64,000 nucleotides of DNA, from NCBI RefSeq assembly GCF_022808715.1, contig NZ_JAKZKX010000002.1, positions 229,899 to 293,898 of the forward strand, given 5' to 3'. A program made the translations under genes and the position numbers. Under the pieces are notes generated by a model that ran no database searches, was not told the origin of the DNA, and saw nothing but the letters and a program-made list of their open reading frames with translations. Numbering within the stretch: the first letter of the stretch is position 1; the number at the start of each line of letters is the position of its first letter. Positions 57,185-64,000 of the stretch are shown one piece after another. This DNA is from Fundidesulfovibrio agrisoli. Its GTDB lineage: Bacteria > Desulfobacterota > Desulfovibrionia > Desulfovibrionales > Desulfovibrionaceae.

Positions 57185-57946
57185 ATGATCCACACGGACC
57201 CCAACAGGGCCTACCGGCAGGCCCTGCGCCCCGCCCCGGGCGAGACATTCTTCCAGGTCGTCGCCGGGGAGTCCGACCTGCGCATCACGGCCCGGCGCGA
57301 CCTTTCCATAGAGGTCGGGGCCTACCTGGCCGAGGTGCGCGCCGGGCTCACCAACCACATCCTGCTGCGCCCCGAATTCCGGCACTCCCTCACCCCGCTG
57401 CCGGTGGAGCCCGGCGAGGAGTTGTTCCCACCCGTGGTCCGGGCCATGCTGGAGGCCTCCAGGCTCTGCCAGGTGGGGCCGATGGCCGCCGTGGCCGGAG
57501 CCGTGGCCCAGGCCGTGGCGGACAGGTTCTCTCCCCTGTCGCCCGACATCCTGGTGGAGAACGGCGGCGACATCTACATCCACACCACCCGGCCCAGGCT
57601 CGTGGCCCTGCTGGCCAAGCCCGTGCAGGGCGCGCGGCTGGCCCTGCGCGTGGAGCCCGGGGAGAGCCCCCTGGCCCTGTGCGGCTCCTCGGCCACCATC
57701 GGGCATTCGCTCTCCTTCGGGGCCGCCGACCTGGTGACGGTCAAGGCCCGCTCAGGCGCCCTGGCCGACGCGGCCGCCACCACCCTGGGCAACCTGGCCC
57801 GCAGCCCGGAGCACCTGCCCCTTGTTCTGGAGCGCGCCCAGGGGATGGCCGCCGTGGGCGTGCTGGGCGTGTTCGCGCAGGTGGCCGGCCAGGTGGGCGT
57901 CTGGGGCGACATGGAGCTGGCCGTGCTGGAGGATGGGCAGGATTGA
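57185..57946 (+). CDS. UPF0280 family protein (ApbE-like)
   Basis: 253 residues from the ATG at 57185 with GGAGGG ahead. Family segments are MAAVAGAVAQAVADRF (near 100), DILVENGGDIYI (near 121) and CGSSATIGHSLSFGAADLVTV (near 165), which parallel the ApbE flavin-transferase fold. UPF0280 proteins occur in archaea, methanogens and sulfate reducers; no activity is established. Its start diverges from the zinc-knuckle gene. Followed by repeat family B and a terminator. Confidence 0.88.
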   Translation: MIHTDPNRAYRQALRPAPGETFFQVVAGESDLRITARRDLSIEVGAYLAEVRAGLTNHILLRPEFRHSLTPLPVEPGEELFPPVVRAMLEASRLCQVGPMAAVAGAVAQAVADRFSPLSPDILVENGGDIYIHTTRPRLVALLAKPVQGARLALRVEPGESPLALCGSSATIGHSLSFGAADLVTVKARSGALADAAATTLGNLARSPEHLPLVLERAQGMAAVGVLGVFAQVAGQVGVWGDMELAVLEDGQD

Positions 57947-57973
57947 GGCTGAGCTGTGAGCCATGAGTAAGAG

Positions 57974-58016
57974 TGGGGCGCTGCCCCACACCCCGCCAGG
58001 GGGATGATCCCCCTGG
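57974..58016. repeat. Intergenic repeat, family B copy 3 (inverted)
   Basis: TGGGGC/GCCCCA around GCT (57974-57988) then a 21-base palindrome at 57996-58016 (arms CCAGGGGGA / TCCCCCTGG). In reverse complement it has the same order as the copy at 43195-43237. Confidence 0.82.
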
Positions 58017-58028
58017 ACCCCGCAAATA

Positions 58029-58062
58029 AAATCCGGGAAGGCTGCGCCTTCCCGGATTTATT
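58029..58062. terminator. Bidirectional terminator between UPF0280 gene and dnaA
   Basis: AAATCCGGGAAGG pairs with CCTTCCCGGATTT around CTGCG. A-rich on the left and T-rich on the right, so it can work on both strands. Confidence 0.85.
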
Positions 58063-58100
58063 CATTTACCCTTCGATAACAACCCGCGCCCCGAAAACGC

Positions 58101-58168
58101 GAAGCTATTGGGGGTGCAGGGGCATCACGCCCCTGCCGGAGGGGTTTGGGGAGGCAGCGCCTCCCCAA
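58101..58168. repeat. Intergenic repeat related to family B
   Basis: Begins GCGAAGCTATTGGGGGTGC. It holds hairpins GCAGGGGC/GCCCCTGC (58116-58136) and TTGGGGAGGC/GCCTCCCCAA around AGC (58146-58168). A degenerate relative lies at 14680-14713. It lies just downstream of dnaA. Confidence 0.75.
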
Positions 58169-58196
58169 GCGTCTCTGTCAAATTATCCGGCCGAAG

Positions 58197-59531
58197 CTAC
58201 TGGGCCAGCCGGTCGATGGCGGTCTCGAGCTGCCTGCCCAGCGGGGTCTGCAGGGTCAGCTGCCGCTCAACGGCCGTGATGCCCTTGACCACGGTGGAGT
58301 GCCTGCGGTTGAAGCGCTGCCCGATGTCCTGCAGGGAGAGGGGCGTGTGCTTGCGCGCCAGGAAGAAGGCGGTGTTGCGGGCGATCACGTGCTGGCGCTT
58401 GCGGCTCTTGGAGACGAGGTGCTCGCGCTGGATGTTGTAGACCGTGCACACGTAATCCACGATCTGGTCCAGGTTGATGTTGGGCTGCTCCAGGTCGTAG
58501 TTGCGCAGCACGTCCCAGGCCATGTCCATGCAGATGCCCTGCCCCAGGATGCGGGCCTTGAGCGCCAGGTTCTGCAGGCAGGATTCGAGCTGGCGGATGT
58601 CCGTGCGCAGCTTGTCGGCCAGCAGCCCGGCCACGTCCTCGGGGAGCAGCACCTGGTGCAGCCCGGCCTTGCGGCGCAGGATGTTCAGGCGCGTGGCGTA
58701 GTCGGGCTGGTCGATGGTGGCCAGGAAGCCCGCGCCGAGCCTGGAGGCGAGCTGGCTGTCCAGCCCGGAGAGCTCCTTGGGCAGGAAGGAGCTGGTGAAC
58801 ACCACCCGGCAGCCCCGGGACTCCAGTGTGTTGATTGTGTTGAGCAGTTCATCCTGCAACTTGAGCTTGCCCTGGAAGAAATGGATGTCTTCGAGGATCA
58901 GGATGTCCACATTCTCGCGGAACCTGGCCTTGAAGCGGTCCATCTCGCGCATCTTGATGGACAGGATCAGCCGGGAGGAGAACTCCTCGGCCGAAAGATA
59001 GCGCACCTTGGGCTTGGCCTGCTTCATGTCCGCCAGCATCATGCGGCCGATGGCCTGGCTCAGGTGGGTCTTGCCCAGGCCCGGCCCCGCGCTGATGAAC
59101 AGCTGGTTGGCGGGCAGGTTGCGCCTGCACAGGCCCAGGGAGGCCTCGTAGGCCAGGGCGTTGGAAGGCCCCACCACGAACTGGTCGAAGGAGAAGCGGA
59201 ACGCCGGGTCAACGCAGTCGTTGGCGGGAGCGGGCGCTTCAGGCTTGGGCGCTGGCAGGACGGCAGCGGTTTCGATCAGGGGTGTGACGGATGCGTCGCG
59301 GGCCGTCACGGTGATGGCGGGAGCCCCGCCCATGACCTGGGCCGCGGCTTCCGCGATCTGCCCTGAGAGGCGGTCGCGCACCCAGGCCGCCACGAACTCG
59401 TTGGGGGCCGTAAGACATATGCGCCCGTCGGCCACGGCGGCCGAGAGGGGCTTGATCCACACTTGATACAGACCGGGATTCAGGCTGCGTTCGAGTAGAT
59501 GGAGGATGTGGTTCCAGGTCGGATGCGTCAT
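58197..59531 (-). CDS. dnaA: Chromosomal replication initiator DnaA
   Basis: 444 residues from the ATG at 59531 (MTHPTWNHILHLLE), which matches the family N-terminus; no clear Shine-Dalgarno precedes it. Domain I (1-85), linker, AAA+ domain with Walker A AGPGLGKTHLS (near 140) and Walker B DILILEDIHFF, then domain IV with the DnaA-box-reading helix RRHSTVVKGI near the end. It binds and opens the origin. dnaN and gyrB are not next to it, so the usual dnaA-dnaN order is lost. The AT-rich region upstream is the likely oriC. Confidence 0.95.
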   Translation of the reverse strand: MTHPTWNHILHLLERSLNPGLYQVWIKPLSAAVADGRICLTAPNEFVAAWVRDRLSGQIAEAAAQVMGGAPAITVTARDASVTPLIETAAVLPAPKPEAPAPANDCVDPAFRFSFDQFVVGPSNALAYEASLGLCRRNLPANQLFISAGPGLGKTHLSQAIGRMMLADMKQAKPKVRYLSAEEFSSRLILSIKMREMDRFKARFRENVDILILEDIHFFQGKLKLQDELLNTINTLESRGCRVVFTSSFLPKELSGLDSQLASRLGAGFLATIDQPDYATRLNILRRKAGLHQVLLPEDVAGLLADKLRTDIRQLESCLQNLALKARILGQGICMDMAWDVLRNYDLEQPNINLDQIVDYVCTVYNIQREHLVSKSRKRQHVIARNTAFFLARKHTPLSLQDIGQRFNRRHSTVVKGITAVERQLTLQTPLGRQLETAIDRLAQ

Positions 59532-60053
59532 GGAGAAGTTGATGCTTCTCCTGGCTTTTTTTCTCAACCCGGATAAACGCCCTGTGCTCTTCACGGCCGC
59601 CAGGGGTTATCCAAAACATAACCTCTTGATTTCACTATCCAGTTTGCAAAAAGCCGCTTCAGGGACCACGACGGGAAACAGGTCGGGAAGCACCGGAGGA
59701 CAAGGCTTGGCGACCTGGAGGCCGCATTTTTATCAACATGTGTTAAAAAAGTTTTCCACAGGCACTGAATCGATTTTTGCGCGATTTTCCAAGTTTAATT
59801 TCTTTTTCACCCGCTTTCTTTTTTGGTTTCGCGCCATTTTCTCGGATTGTCGCTTGCTGCGGGCCTTCCCGAGACATCCCCGCTTCGGAGCCCTCCGTTC
59901 AATACAGAAACAACACCTTGATAACATTGCATTAAAAATTATGGCAAAGAATTGCCACGCGAACGTAACCCGAGCCACCCCGAAGGCGAGTCAAGACCAA
60001 AATGGTCGTTTTTCCTTATTTTCGGCGTTTTTTCGGCACATACACCCAAACCC
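59532..60053. other. Probable chromosomal origin (oriC), gene-free
   Basis: 522 bases upstream of dnaA, clearly AT-richer than the rest of the window. DnaA-box-like 9-mers: TTATCCAAA (59607-59615), TTATCAACA (59730-59738), TTTTCCACA (59752-59760) and, on the minus strand, TTATCAAGG (59916-59924); the consensus is TTATCCACA. A T-rich stretch at about 59774-59826 could be the unwinding element. No reading frame here has family likeness. Confidence 0.7.
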
Positions 60054-61070
60054 TCAACCTGCCTGGAGATAGTCCCGCCCCTTCCGGTAGCCCCTGGAAT
60101 TGAGGAAATCCGCAATCAGTTCGGGCGCGCCCGGATTGCTCACATAGCTGAGCGCGAAAGCCTGCCCCACGGAGGGCAGATCCCTGTGGTGCAACACTGG
60201 TATCCCCCCGATCCGGTTGCCGATCTTGCGGGGATCGATATCCAGGAAAGCCCGCACGCGAACGCCCTGGGCCTGCAGGTGCTCCACCCTGCGCCGGGTC
60301 ACCCTGCCCGCCCCCACCACCCAGACCTCCGGGTGGTGCGGGTTGTGCCGCGCCAGCCAGCGGGCCAGGTATTCGGCCTTGAGCCGGTGGAAGCTGTCCT
60401 GCCCGTAGCGCGGGTCCGTGCGTGAGAGCCTGAGGGGCGGATCGTTCCAGGTCAGCAGGGTTTCGGGCACCTTGCCCAGGCGCGCCCCGGCCTCCAGCCA
60501 GCGCAGCCAGAGCTCGTAGTCCTCGGGGAACGGGCCTTGCCTGTAGCCGCCCAGGCGGAGGAAGGACGAGGCCCGGAACATGGCCGAAGGATGGGCCAGG
60601 GGGGCGTCCCGGAAGACGCCCAGGCGCATCTGCTCATGGCTGTGCAGGGTGTTGAGCCAGTCCACGTGCCGGGCGTAGCCGCCGCAGGCCTGGGGGTCGC
60701 CCCCGTAGCGCACCAGGCAGCCCACTGCGTCCAGTTCCGGGCTGGCGTCCAGGGCCGCGGCCTGTCTGACGAAGCGCTCCGGGTGGCATACGTCGTCCGC
60801 GTCCATGCGCGCCAGAAAGCGCCCGCCGGCCTGCGAGGCCGCGAGGTTGAGCGCGGAGGCGATGCCCTGGTGCTCCCCGGCCAGCACGCGCACTCTGCCG
60901 TCTCTGGCGGCATAGGCGTGAAGAAGGCCCAGTGTGCGGCCCTGGTCCCGGGAGCCGTCGTCCACGGCGATGATCTCGAAATCGGGCAAGGTCTGGGCCA
61001 GGAGGCTGTCCAGGCAGGCGGGGAGGTGCGCGGCGGCGTCGCGCACGGGGAGCAGCACGGATATCATCAT
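60054..61070 (-). CDS. Family 2 glycosyltransferase with C-terminal Rossmann-like domain
   Basis: 338 residues. The GT2 domain (1-230) begins MISVLLPVRDAAAHL and carries VDDGSRD, the metal-binding ARMDADDVCHPERF and the acceptor-side FPEDYELWLRW. Residues about 240-338 add a small domain (VWVVGAGRVTRRRVEHLQ, LDIDPRKIGNRIGGIPVL) that reads like a Rossmann nucleotide-binding fold of the PglD/CoA-binding kind. The donor sugar and product are unknown. It lies beyond the probable origin from dnaA. Confidence 0.88.
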   Translation of the reverse strand: MMISVLLPVRDAAAHLPACLDSLLAQTLPDFEIIAVDDGSRDQGRTLGLLHAYAARDGRVRVLAGEHQGIASALNLAASQAGGRFLARMDADDVCHPERFVRQAAALDASPELDAVGCLVRYGGDPQACGGYARHVDWLNTLHSHEQMRLGVFRDAPLAHPSAMFRASSFLRLGGYRQGPFPEDYELWLRWLEAGARLGKVPETLLTWNDPPLRLSRTDPRYGQDSFHRLKAEYLARWLARHNPHHPEVWVVGAGRVTRRRVEHLQAQGVRVRAFLDIDPRKIGNRIGGIPVLHHRDLPSVGQAFALSYVSNPGAPELIADFLNSRGYRKGRDYLQAG

Positions 61071-61080
61071 GGAGGGAATG

Positions 61081-61111
61081 AAAAAGGGCCGCCCCGTACG
61101 GAGCGGCCCTT
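61081..61111 (-). terminator. Terminator after the sulfite reductase gene
   Basis: Read on the minus strand, AAGGGCCGC pairs with GCGGCCCTT around a 10-base loop, followed by TTT. It lies just past the stop of the gene at 61116 and before the glycosyltransferase. Confidence 0.85.
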
Positions 61112-61115
61112 CGGC

Positions 61116-61775
61116 TTACAACACCGCGGCCTTGATGGCCTCGATGCCCACGCGCTCCGCGAAGCGCGCGCAGCGTTCCTTCTTCTTGGCGTTGTCGCGG
61201 TAGAAGTCCAGGAGCTTCTTCACCAGGGCCACGACATGGTCCTGATCCAGGCCTTCGGCCACGATGTCGGCCGCGCGGGGCTTGCCGCCGGAGTGGCCGC
61301 CGAAGGCCACGGTGAAGCCGTCCTTCTTGCCGATCACGCCGATGTCGCGCACCAGGGAGCTGGCGCAGCACAGCGGGCAGCCCGAGACGCCCATCTTGAC
61401 CTTGGCGGGCAGCTCCATGCCCACGTAGAGCTTCTCCAGCTCCAGGCCCAGGCCCAGCGAGTTCTGCACGCCGAAACGGCAGACGCTGGTGCCGGGGCAG
61501 GCCTGCACGAAGTGGACGCACAGCTCGATGGCCTGGCCCACCAGGGTGCCCAGGTCCGCCCAGATGGGCTCCACCTGCTCGGCCTTCATGCCCACCAGGG
61601 CGATGCGCTGGCCCGAGGTGATCTTGACGATGGGGATTGAGTACTTCTTCACCACCGTGTTCAGGGCGTCGAGCACCTCGGGGGTGATGAGGCCCACGGG
61701 GGTGCGGGGCACGATCGCCCAGGTCTGGCCGTCACGCTGAAGGATAGCCCCGCGGGGCGCTTCCTGCTTTTCCAT
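61116..61775 (-). CDS. Low-spin (assimilatory-type) siroheme sulfite reductase
   Basis: 219 residues, the length of the small monomeric sulfite reductase of Desulfovibrio vulgaris. The siroheme-[4Fe-4S] cysteines are in order: C93 and C99 in CPGTSVC (CX5C), C133 and C137 in CPLCC (CX3C). RFGVQNSLGLGLE and FGGHSGGKPR are also typical. It reduces sulfite with six electrons but its role in the cell is not settled. A candidate sigma70 promoter lies at 61872-61899 on the same strand. Own terminator downstream. Confidence 0.94.
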   Translation of the reverse strand: MEKQEAPRGAILQRDGQTWAIVPRTPVGLITPEVLDALNTVVKKYSIPIVKITSGQRIALVGMKAEQVEPIWADLGTLVGQAIELCVHFVQACPGTSVCRFGVQNSLGLGLELEKLYVGMELPAKVKMGVSGCPLCCASSLVRDIGVIGKKDGFTVAFGGHSGGKPRAADIVAEGLDQDHVVALVKKLLDFYRDNAKKKERCARFAERVGIEAIKAAVL

Positions 61776-61871
61776 TGTAATTCCTGCTTATGAATAGGAT
61801 TGAATATTGTTCGTGTCCCTGACGAATCGGATGCCCGTCCAACCAGGCATCGCGTGGCGTTGTTTTTTGTA

Positions 61872-61899
61872 GAATTATTGCCAAATTGTAAAGTGTCAG
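61872..61899 (-). promoter_or_regulatory. Candidate sigma70 promoter for the sulfite reductase gene
   Basis: On the minus strand CTGACA (61899-61894) and TAATTC (61877-61872) are separated by 16 bases, leaving a leader of about 90 bases. A TTGACA for the divergent chemoreceptor lies at 61914-61919 on the plus strand, but its -10 is weak. Confidence 0.5.
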
Positions 61900-61959
61900 A
61901 CTTGCAGCCCGCATTGACATTGAATACAGGTGAAAGCATCAATGCGATGAGGTGCATGT

Positions 61960-63657
61960 ATGTCTGTAAGAACGCTCCAGTCTTGCTTGTTGATCGTTGC
62001 GTCCCTGCTGGCCGCCTCCCTGGCGGCCATATCGGTTTCCGGGGGGGGCGTCTCCACGTGGCTCGCCGTATTTGCGGCCCTGGCTGTGATCGTCGCGGCG
62101 GCCATCCACATGGCCCTGATGGCCGGCCCTCTCAGCGAACTGGAAAACCTGGCCAAGCAGGCCATGGACATGAAGCTCCCCGCCATGGAGCACATCAACC
62201 TCCATGGCGAGTTCAAGATTTTCGCCAACGCTTTCCGTGAACTTTCCCGCTGCCTCAAGGACGCCCAGGCCACCCACGCCCGCCTGGAGGAAGAGATGGC
62301 CGTCAAGAACGTCTCCTGCGAGGACGCCATCCGCCAGGCCCAGGAGGCCTCCCGCCTGGCCGAGGAATCCCGCGCGGCCAACCTCATGGGCGCGGCGGGC
62401 AAGCTGGAGAACGTGGTGCGCCGCGTCATGGCCTCGGCCGGGGCGCTCTCCAACCGGATGGAGCGCATCTCAGAGGGAGCCGACCTGCAGAAGCAGCGCA
62501 TGATGGAGACGGCCACGGCCATGGGCGAGATGAACATGGCCATCACCGACATCTCCCGCAGCTCCTCCGACGCATCCGTGCGCGTGGAGAACTCCAAGGA
62601 GGAGGCCGCGGCCAGCGCGCGCATAGCCGCGGAGACGCTCTCGGCCATCGCCAAGGTCAACGAGGCCACCGGGGTGCTCAAGGAGAACATGGGCAGCCTG
62701 GGCGAGCAGGCCCGCAGCATCGACCGCATCATCAACGTCATCAACGACATCGCCGACCAGACCAACCTCCTGGCCTTGAACGCCGCCATCGAGGCCGCAC
62801 GCGCGGGCGAGGCCGGGCGCGGCTTCGCGGTGGTGGCCGACGAGGTGCGCAAGCTGGCCGAGAAGACCATGCACGCCACCAAGGAGGTGGGCGATTCCAT
62901 CAAGTCCATCCAGAGCGCCATCCACCAGAACGTGGAGCACATGGACCTTGCCGTCTCCCGGGCCGACGAAGCCTCGGACATGGCCCAGCGCGCCGGGCAG
63001 TCCGCCGGGGCCATCCTGACGCACACCGAGGCCAACACCAGCATGATCCTCTCCATCGCGGCGGCCTCCGAGGAGCAGTCGGCCAGCTCCCAGCACATCA
63101 ACAGGGCCATCGACGAGGTGGAACAGGTGGCCGGCGAGATCGCCGACGGCATCCACGACTCCGCGCAGTCCGTGATCGAGCTCTCCGACCTCTCCCGCGA
63201 GCTCTCCGTGCTCATCGAGGACCTCAAGAGCGGCATGCAGACCGGCGTGCTCATGGCCTGGACCAGCGACCTGGCCACCGGGGTGAAGATCATCGACGAG
63301 CAGCACCGCAAGCTTCTGGATCTCATCAACGACCTCTACGCCGCCATGAAGGCGGGCAAGGGCCGCTCGGTGCTGGAGAAGCTGCTGGACGGCCTGGCGG
63401 AGTACACGGTCTACCACTTCGGCACCGAGGAGAAGTACTTCGACCAGTTCCGCTACGCCGAGACGGCCGCGCACAAGAAGATGCACGCGGAACTGACCGG
63501 CCAGGTGGTGGACTACATCGGCAAGGTGAAGTCCGGCCAGGCCAACGTCTCCATGGAACTGATGGAGTTCCTCAAGGAGTGGCTCGTCACCCACATCTGC
63601 AAGCAGGACAAGCGCTACGCCAAGACCTTCCTGGACGCGGGCCTGGAGAGGGCCTAG
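61960..63657 (+). CDS. Methyl-accepting chemotaxis protein with C-terminal hemerythrin domain (DcrH type)
   Basis: 565 residues. Two N-terminal membrane helices (about 8-26 and 32-54) are joined by a loop of a few residues, so sensing is not periplasmic. The signalling domain spans about 170-420 with its tip [19 protein letters not shown] near 268. The C-terminal hemerythrin domain (about 430-560) has the full ligand set: H in IIDEQH, HxxxE in YHFGTEE, HxxxH in HKKMH and HxxxxD in THICKQD. DcrH of D. vulgaris senses O2 or redox in this way and guides aerotaxis. The N-terminal DcrH periplasmic domain is absent. Confidence 0.95.
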   Translation: MSVRTLQSCLLIVASLLAASLAAISVSGGGVSTWLAVFAALAVIVAAAIHMALMAGPLSELENLAKQAMDMKLPAMEHINLHGEFKIFANAFRELSRCLKDAQATHARLEEEMAVKNVSCEDAIRQAQEASRLAEESRAANLMGAAGKLENVVRRVMASAGALSNRMERISEGADLQKQRMMETATAMGEMNMAITDISRSSSDASVRVENSKEEAAASARIAAETLSAIAKVNEATGVLKENMGSLGEQARSIDRIINVINDIADQTNLLALNAAIEAARAGEAGRGFAVVADEVRKLAEKTMHATKEVGDSIKSIQSAIHQNVEHMDLAVSRADEASDMAQRAGQSAGAILTHTEANTSMILSIAAASEEQSASSQHINRAIDEVEQVAGEIADGIHDSAQSVIELSDLSRELSVLIEDLKSGMQTGVLMAWTSDLATGVKIIDEQHRKLLDLINDLYAAMKAGKGRSVLEKLLDGLAEYTVYHFGTEEKYFDQFRYAETAAHKKMHAELTGQVVDYIGKVKSGQANVSMELMEFLKEWLVTHICKQDKRYAKTFLDAGLERA

Positions 63658-63694
63658 CGGCCCGCCGCCAACGCCTCAGCTTCGTTGCTTCGAG

Positions 63695-63745
63695 AAGGCC
63701 AAGCCTCCGCGCGGGACGACCGCGCATCGGGCTTGGCCTTTTCTT
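63695..63745 (+). terminator. Terminator after the hemerythrin chemoreceptor
   Basis: AAGGCCAAGCC (63695-63705) pairs exactly with GGCTTGGCCTT (63730-63740). The loop holds a second small stem CGCGCGGG/CCGCGC. TTCTT follows. Confidence 0.82.
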
Positions 63746-63822
63746 GCGCCTTGCCCGCTCGTTTTCCGACAGACCCAAGAGAACGGAACTCCCGCGCCCC
63801 TGACGCGAAGCTATACGGGATT

Positions 63823-63856
63823 CCAAAGGGAGGAACTCCCTTTGGCCGCCGGAGGC
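63823..63856. repeat. Intergenic palindromic repeat, family A copy 3 (inverted)
   Basis: CCAAAGGGA pairs with TCCCTTTGG (63823-63845) and runs into GGCCGCCGGAGGC, the reverse complement of the GCCTCCGGCGGCC that opens the copy at 42653. Confidence 0.82.
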
Positions 63857-63895
63857 ATCTTAAAGCCGGGAAGCGGAAGAGAAAGAGGCCTCCGG

Positions 63896-63989
<94 letters not shown>

Positions 63990-64000
63990 CGCGGGGGGGG

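Noticed and set aside
59723..59765. A small terminator before dnaA
   Set aside because: The T- and A-rich bases belong to the DnaA-box and unwinding region; no GC stem precedes the T run.

Overview
The window is GC-rich bacterial chromosome, most likely from a sulfate-reducing member of the Desulfovibrionaceae (Desulfovibrio/Fundidesulfovibrio type). The pointers are a DsrC with the paired C-terminal cysteines, a small low-spin siroheme sulfite reductase, a selenocysteine tRNA, hypCDE for [NiFe]-hydrogenase maturation, and a chemoreceptor with a C-terminal hemerythrin domain (DcrH type). Almost everything is core genome. I see no prophage, insertion sequence, CRISPR array or integrase.

Layout. 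1-3.5 kb: RNase E/G (cut by the left edge), a radical SAM protein, then on the other strand a TrmI-like tRNA methyltransferase and a ferritin-like protein. 3.7-8.9 kb: a sirtuin leading into tolQ-tolR-tolA-tolB-pal, the envelope-constriction system. 9-14.5 kb: an esterase, a stand-alone hemerythrin, a PhoU-like DUF47 protein with a Pho-box-like array upstream, and a PAS histidine kinase with a sigma54-type response regulator. 14.7-20.5 kb (minus): two separate gene strings, each holding one of two related TPR proteins: TPR-HD hydrolase-ddl, and carA-TPR-flavoprotein. 20.8-23.2 kb: hypC-hypD-hypE. 23.3-26.5 kb: a YbjQ-like protein behind a good sigma54 promoter, a lone receiver protein, and a REC-PAS-GGDEF-EAL protein.

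26.7-37.9 kb (minus) is a long colinear run: ftsH, folP, cdaA, cdaR, glmM, galU, priA, an HPPD-like VOC protein and two small exported proteins. It joins c-di-AMP synthesis to cell-wall precursor supply. selC (tRNA-Sec) diverges from ftsH. 38.2-42 kb (minus): argF-argG-argH with a very large palindrome between argG and argH. 42-50.2 kb (minus): dksA, an NFACT protein, a chemoreceptor with a C-terminal Cache-like domain, phoH, pgpH, an AhpD-like protein and ybeY, with several intergenic repeats.

50.5-54 kb: a tRNA Gly-Cys-Gly cluster, then a methyltransferase, a YcaO-TPR protein and dsrC. 54.2-57 kb (minus): an unrecognised 911-residue membrane-anchored protein with a CCHC zinc-knuckle-like motif. 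57.2-60 kb: a UPF0280 protein, dnaA and an AT-rich stretch with DnaA-box-like sites that is the probable chromosome origin. 60-63.7 kb: a glycosyltransferase, the low-spin sulfite reductase and the hemerythrin chemoreceptor. The window ends in a repeat copy followed by 93 consecutive G, which looks like a sequencing or assembly artefact.

No complete new system stands out. The most unusual items are the zinc-knuckle protein, the methyltransferase-YcaO-dsrC cluster, the chemoreceptor with its sensor at the cytoplasmic end, an HPPD-like enzyme in a presumed anaerobe, and the families of palindromic intergenic repeats.
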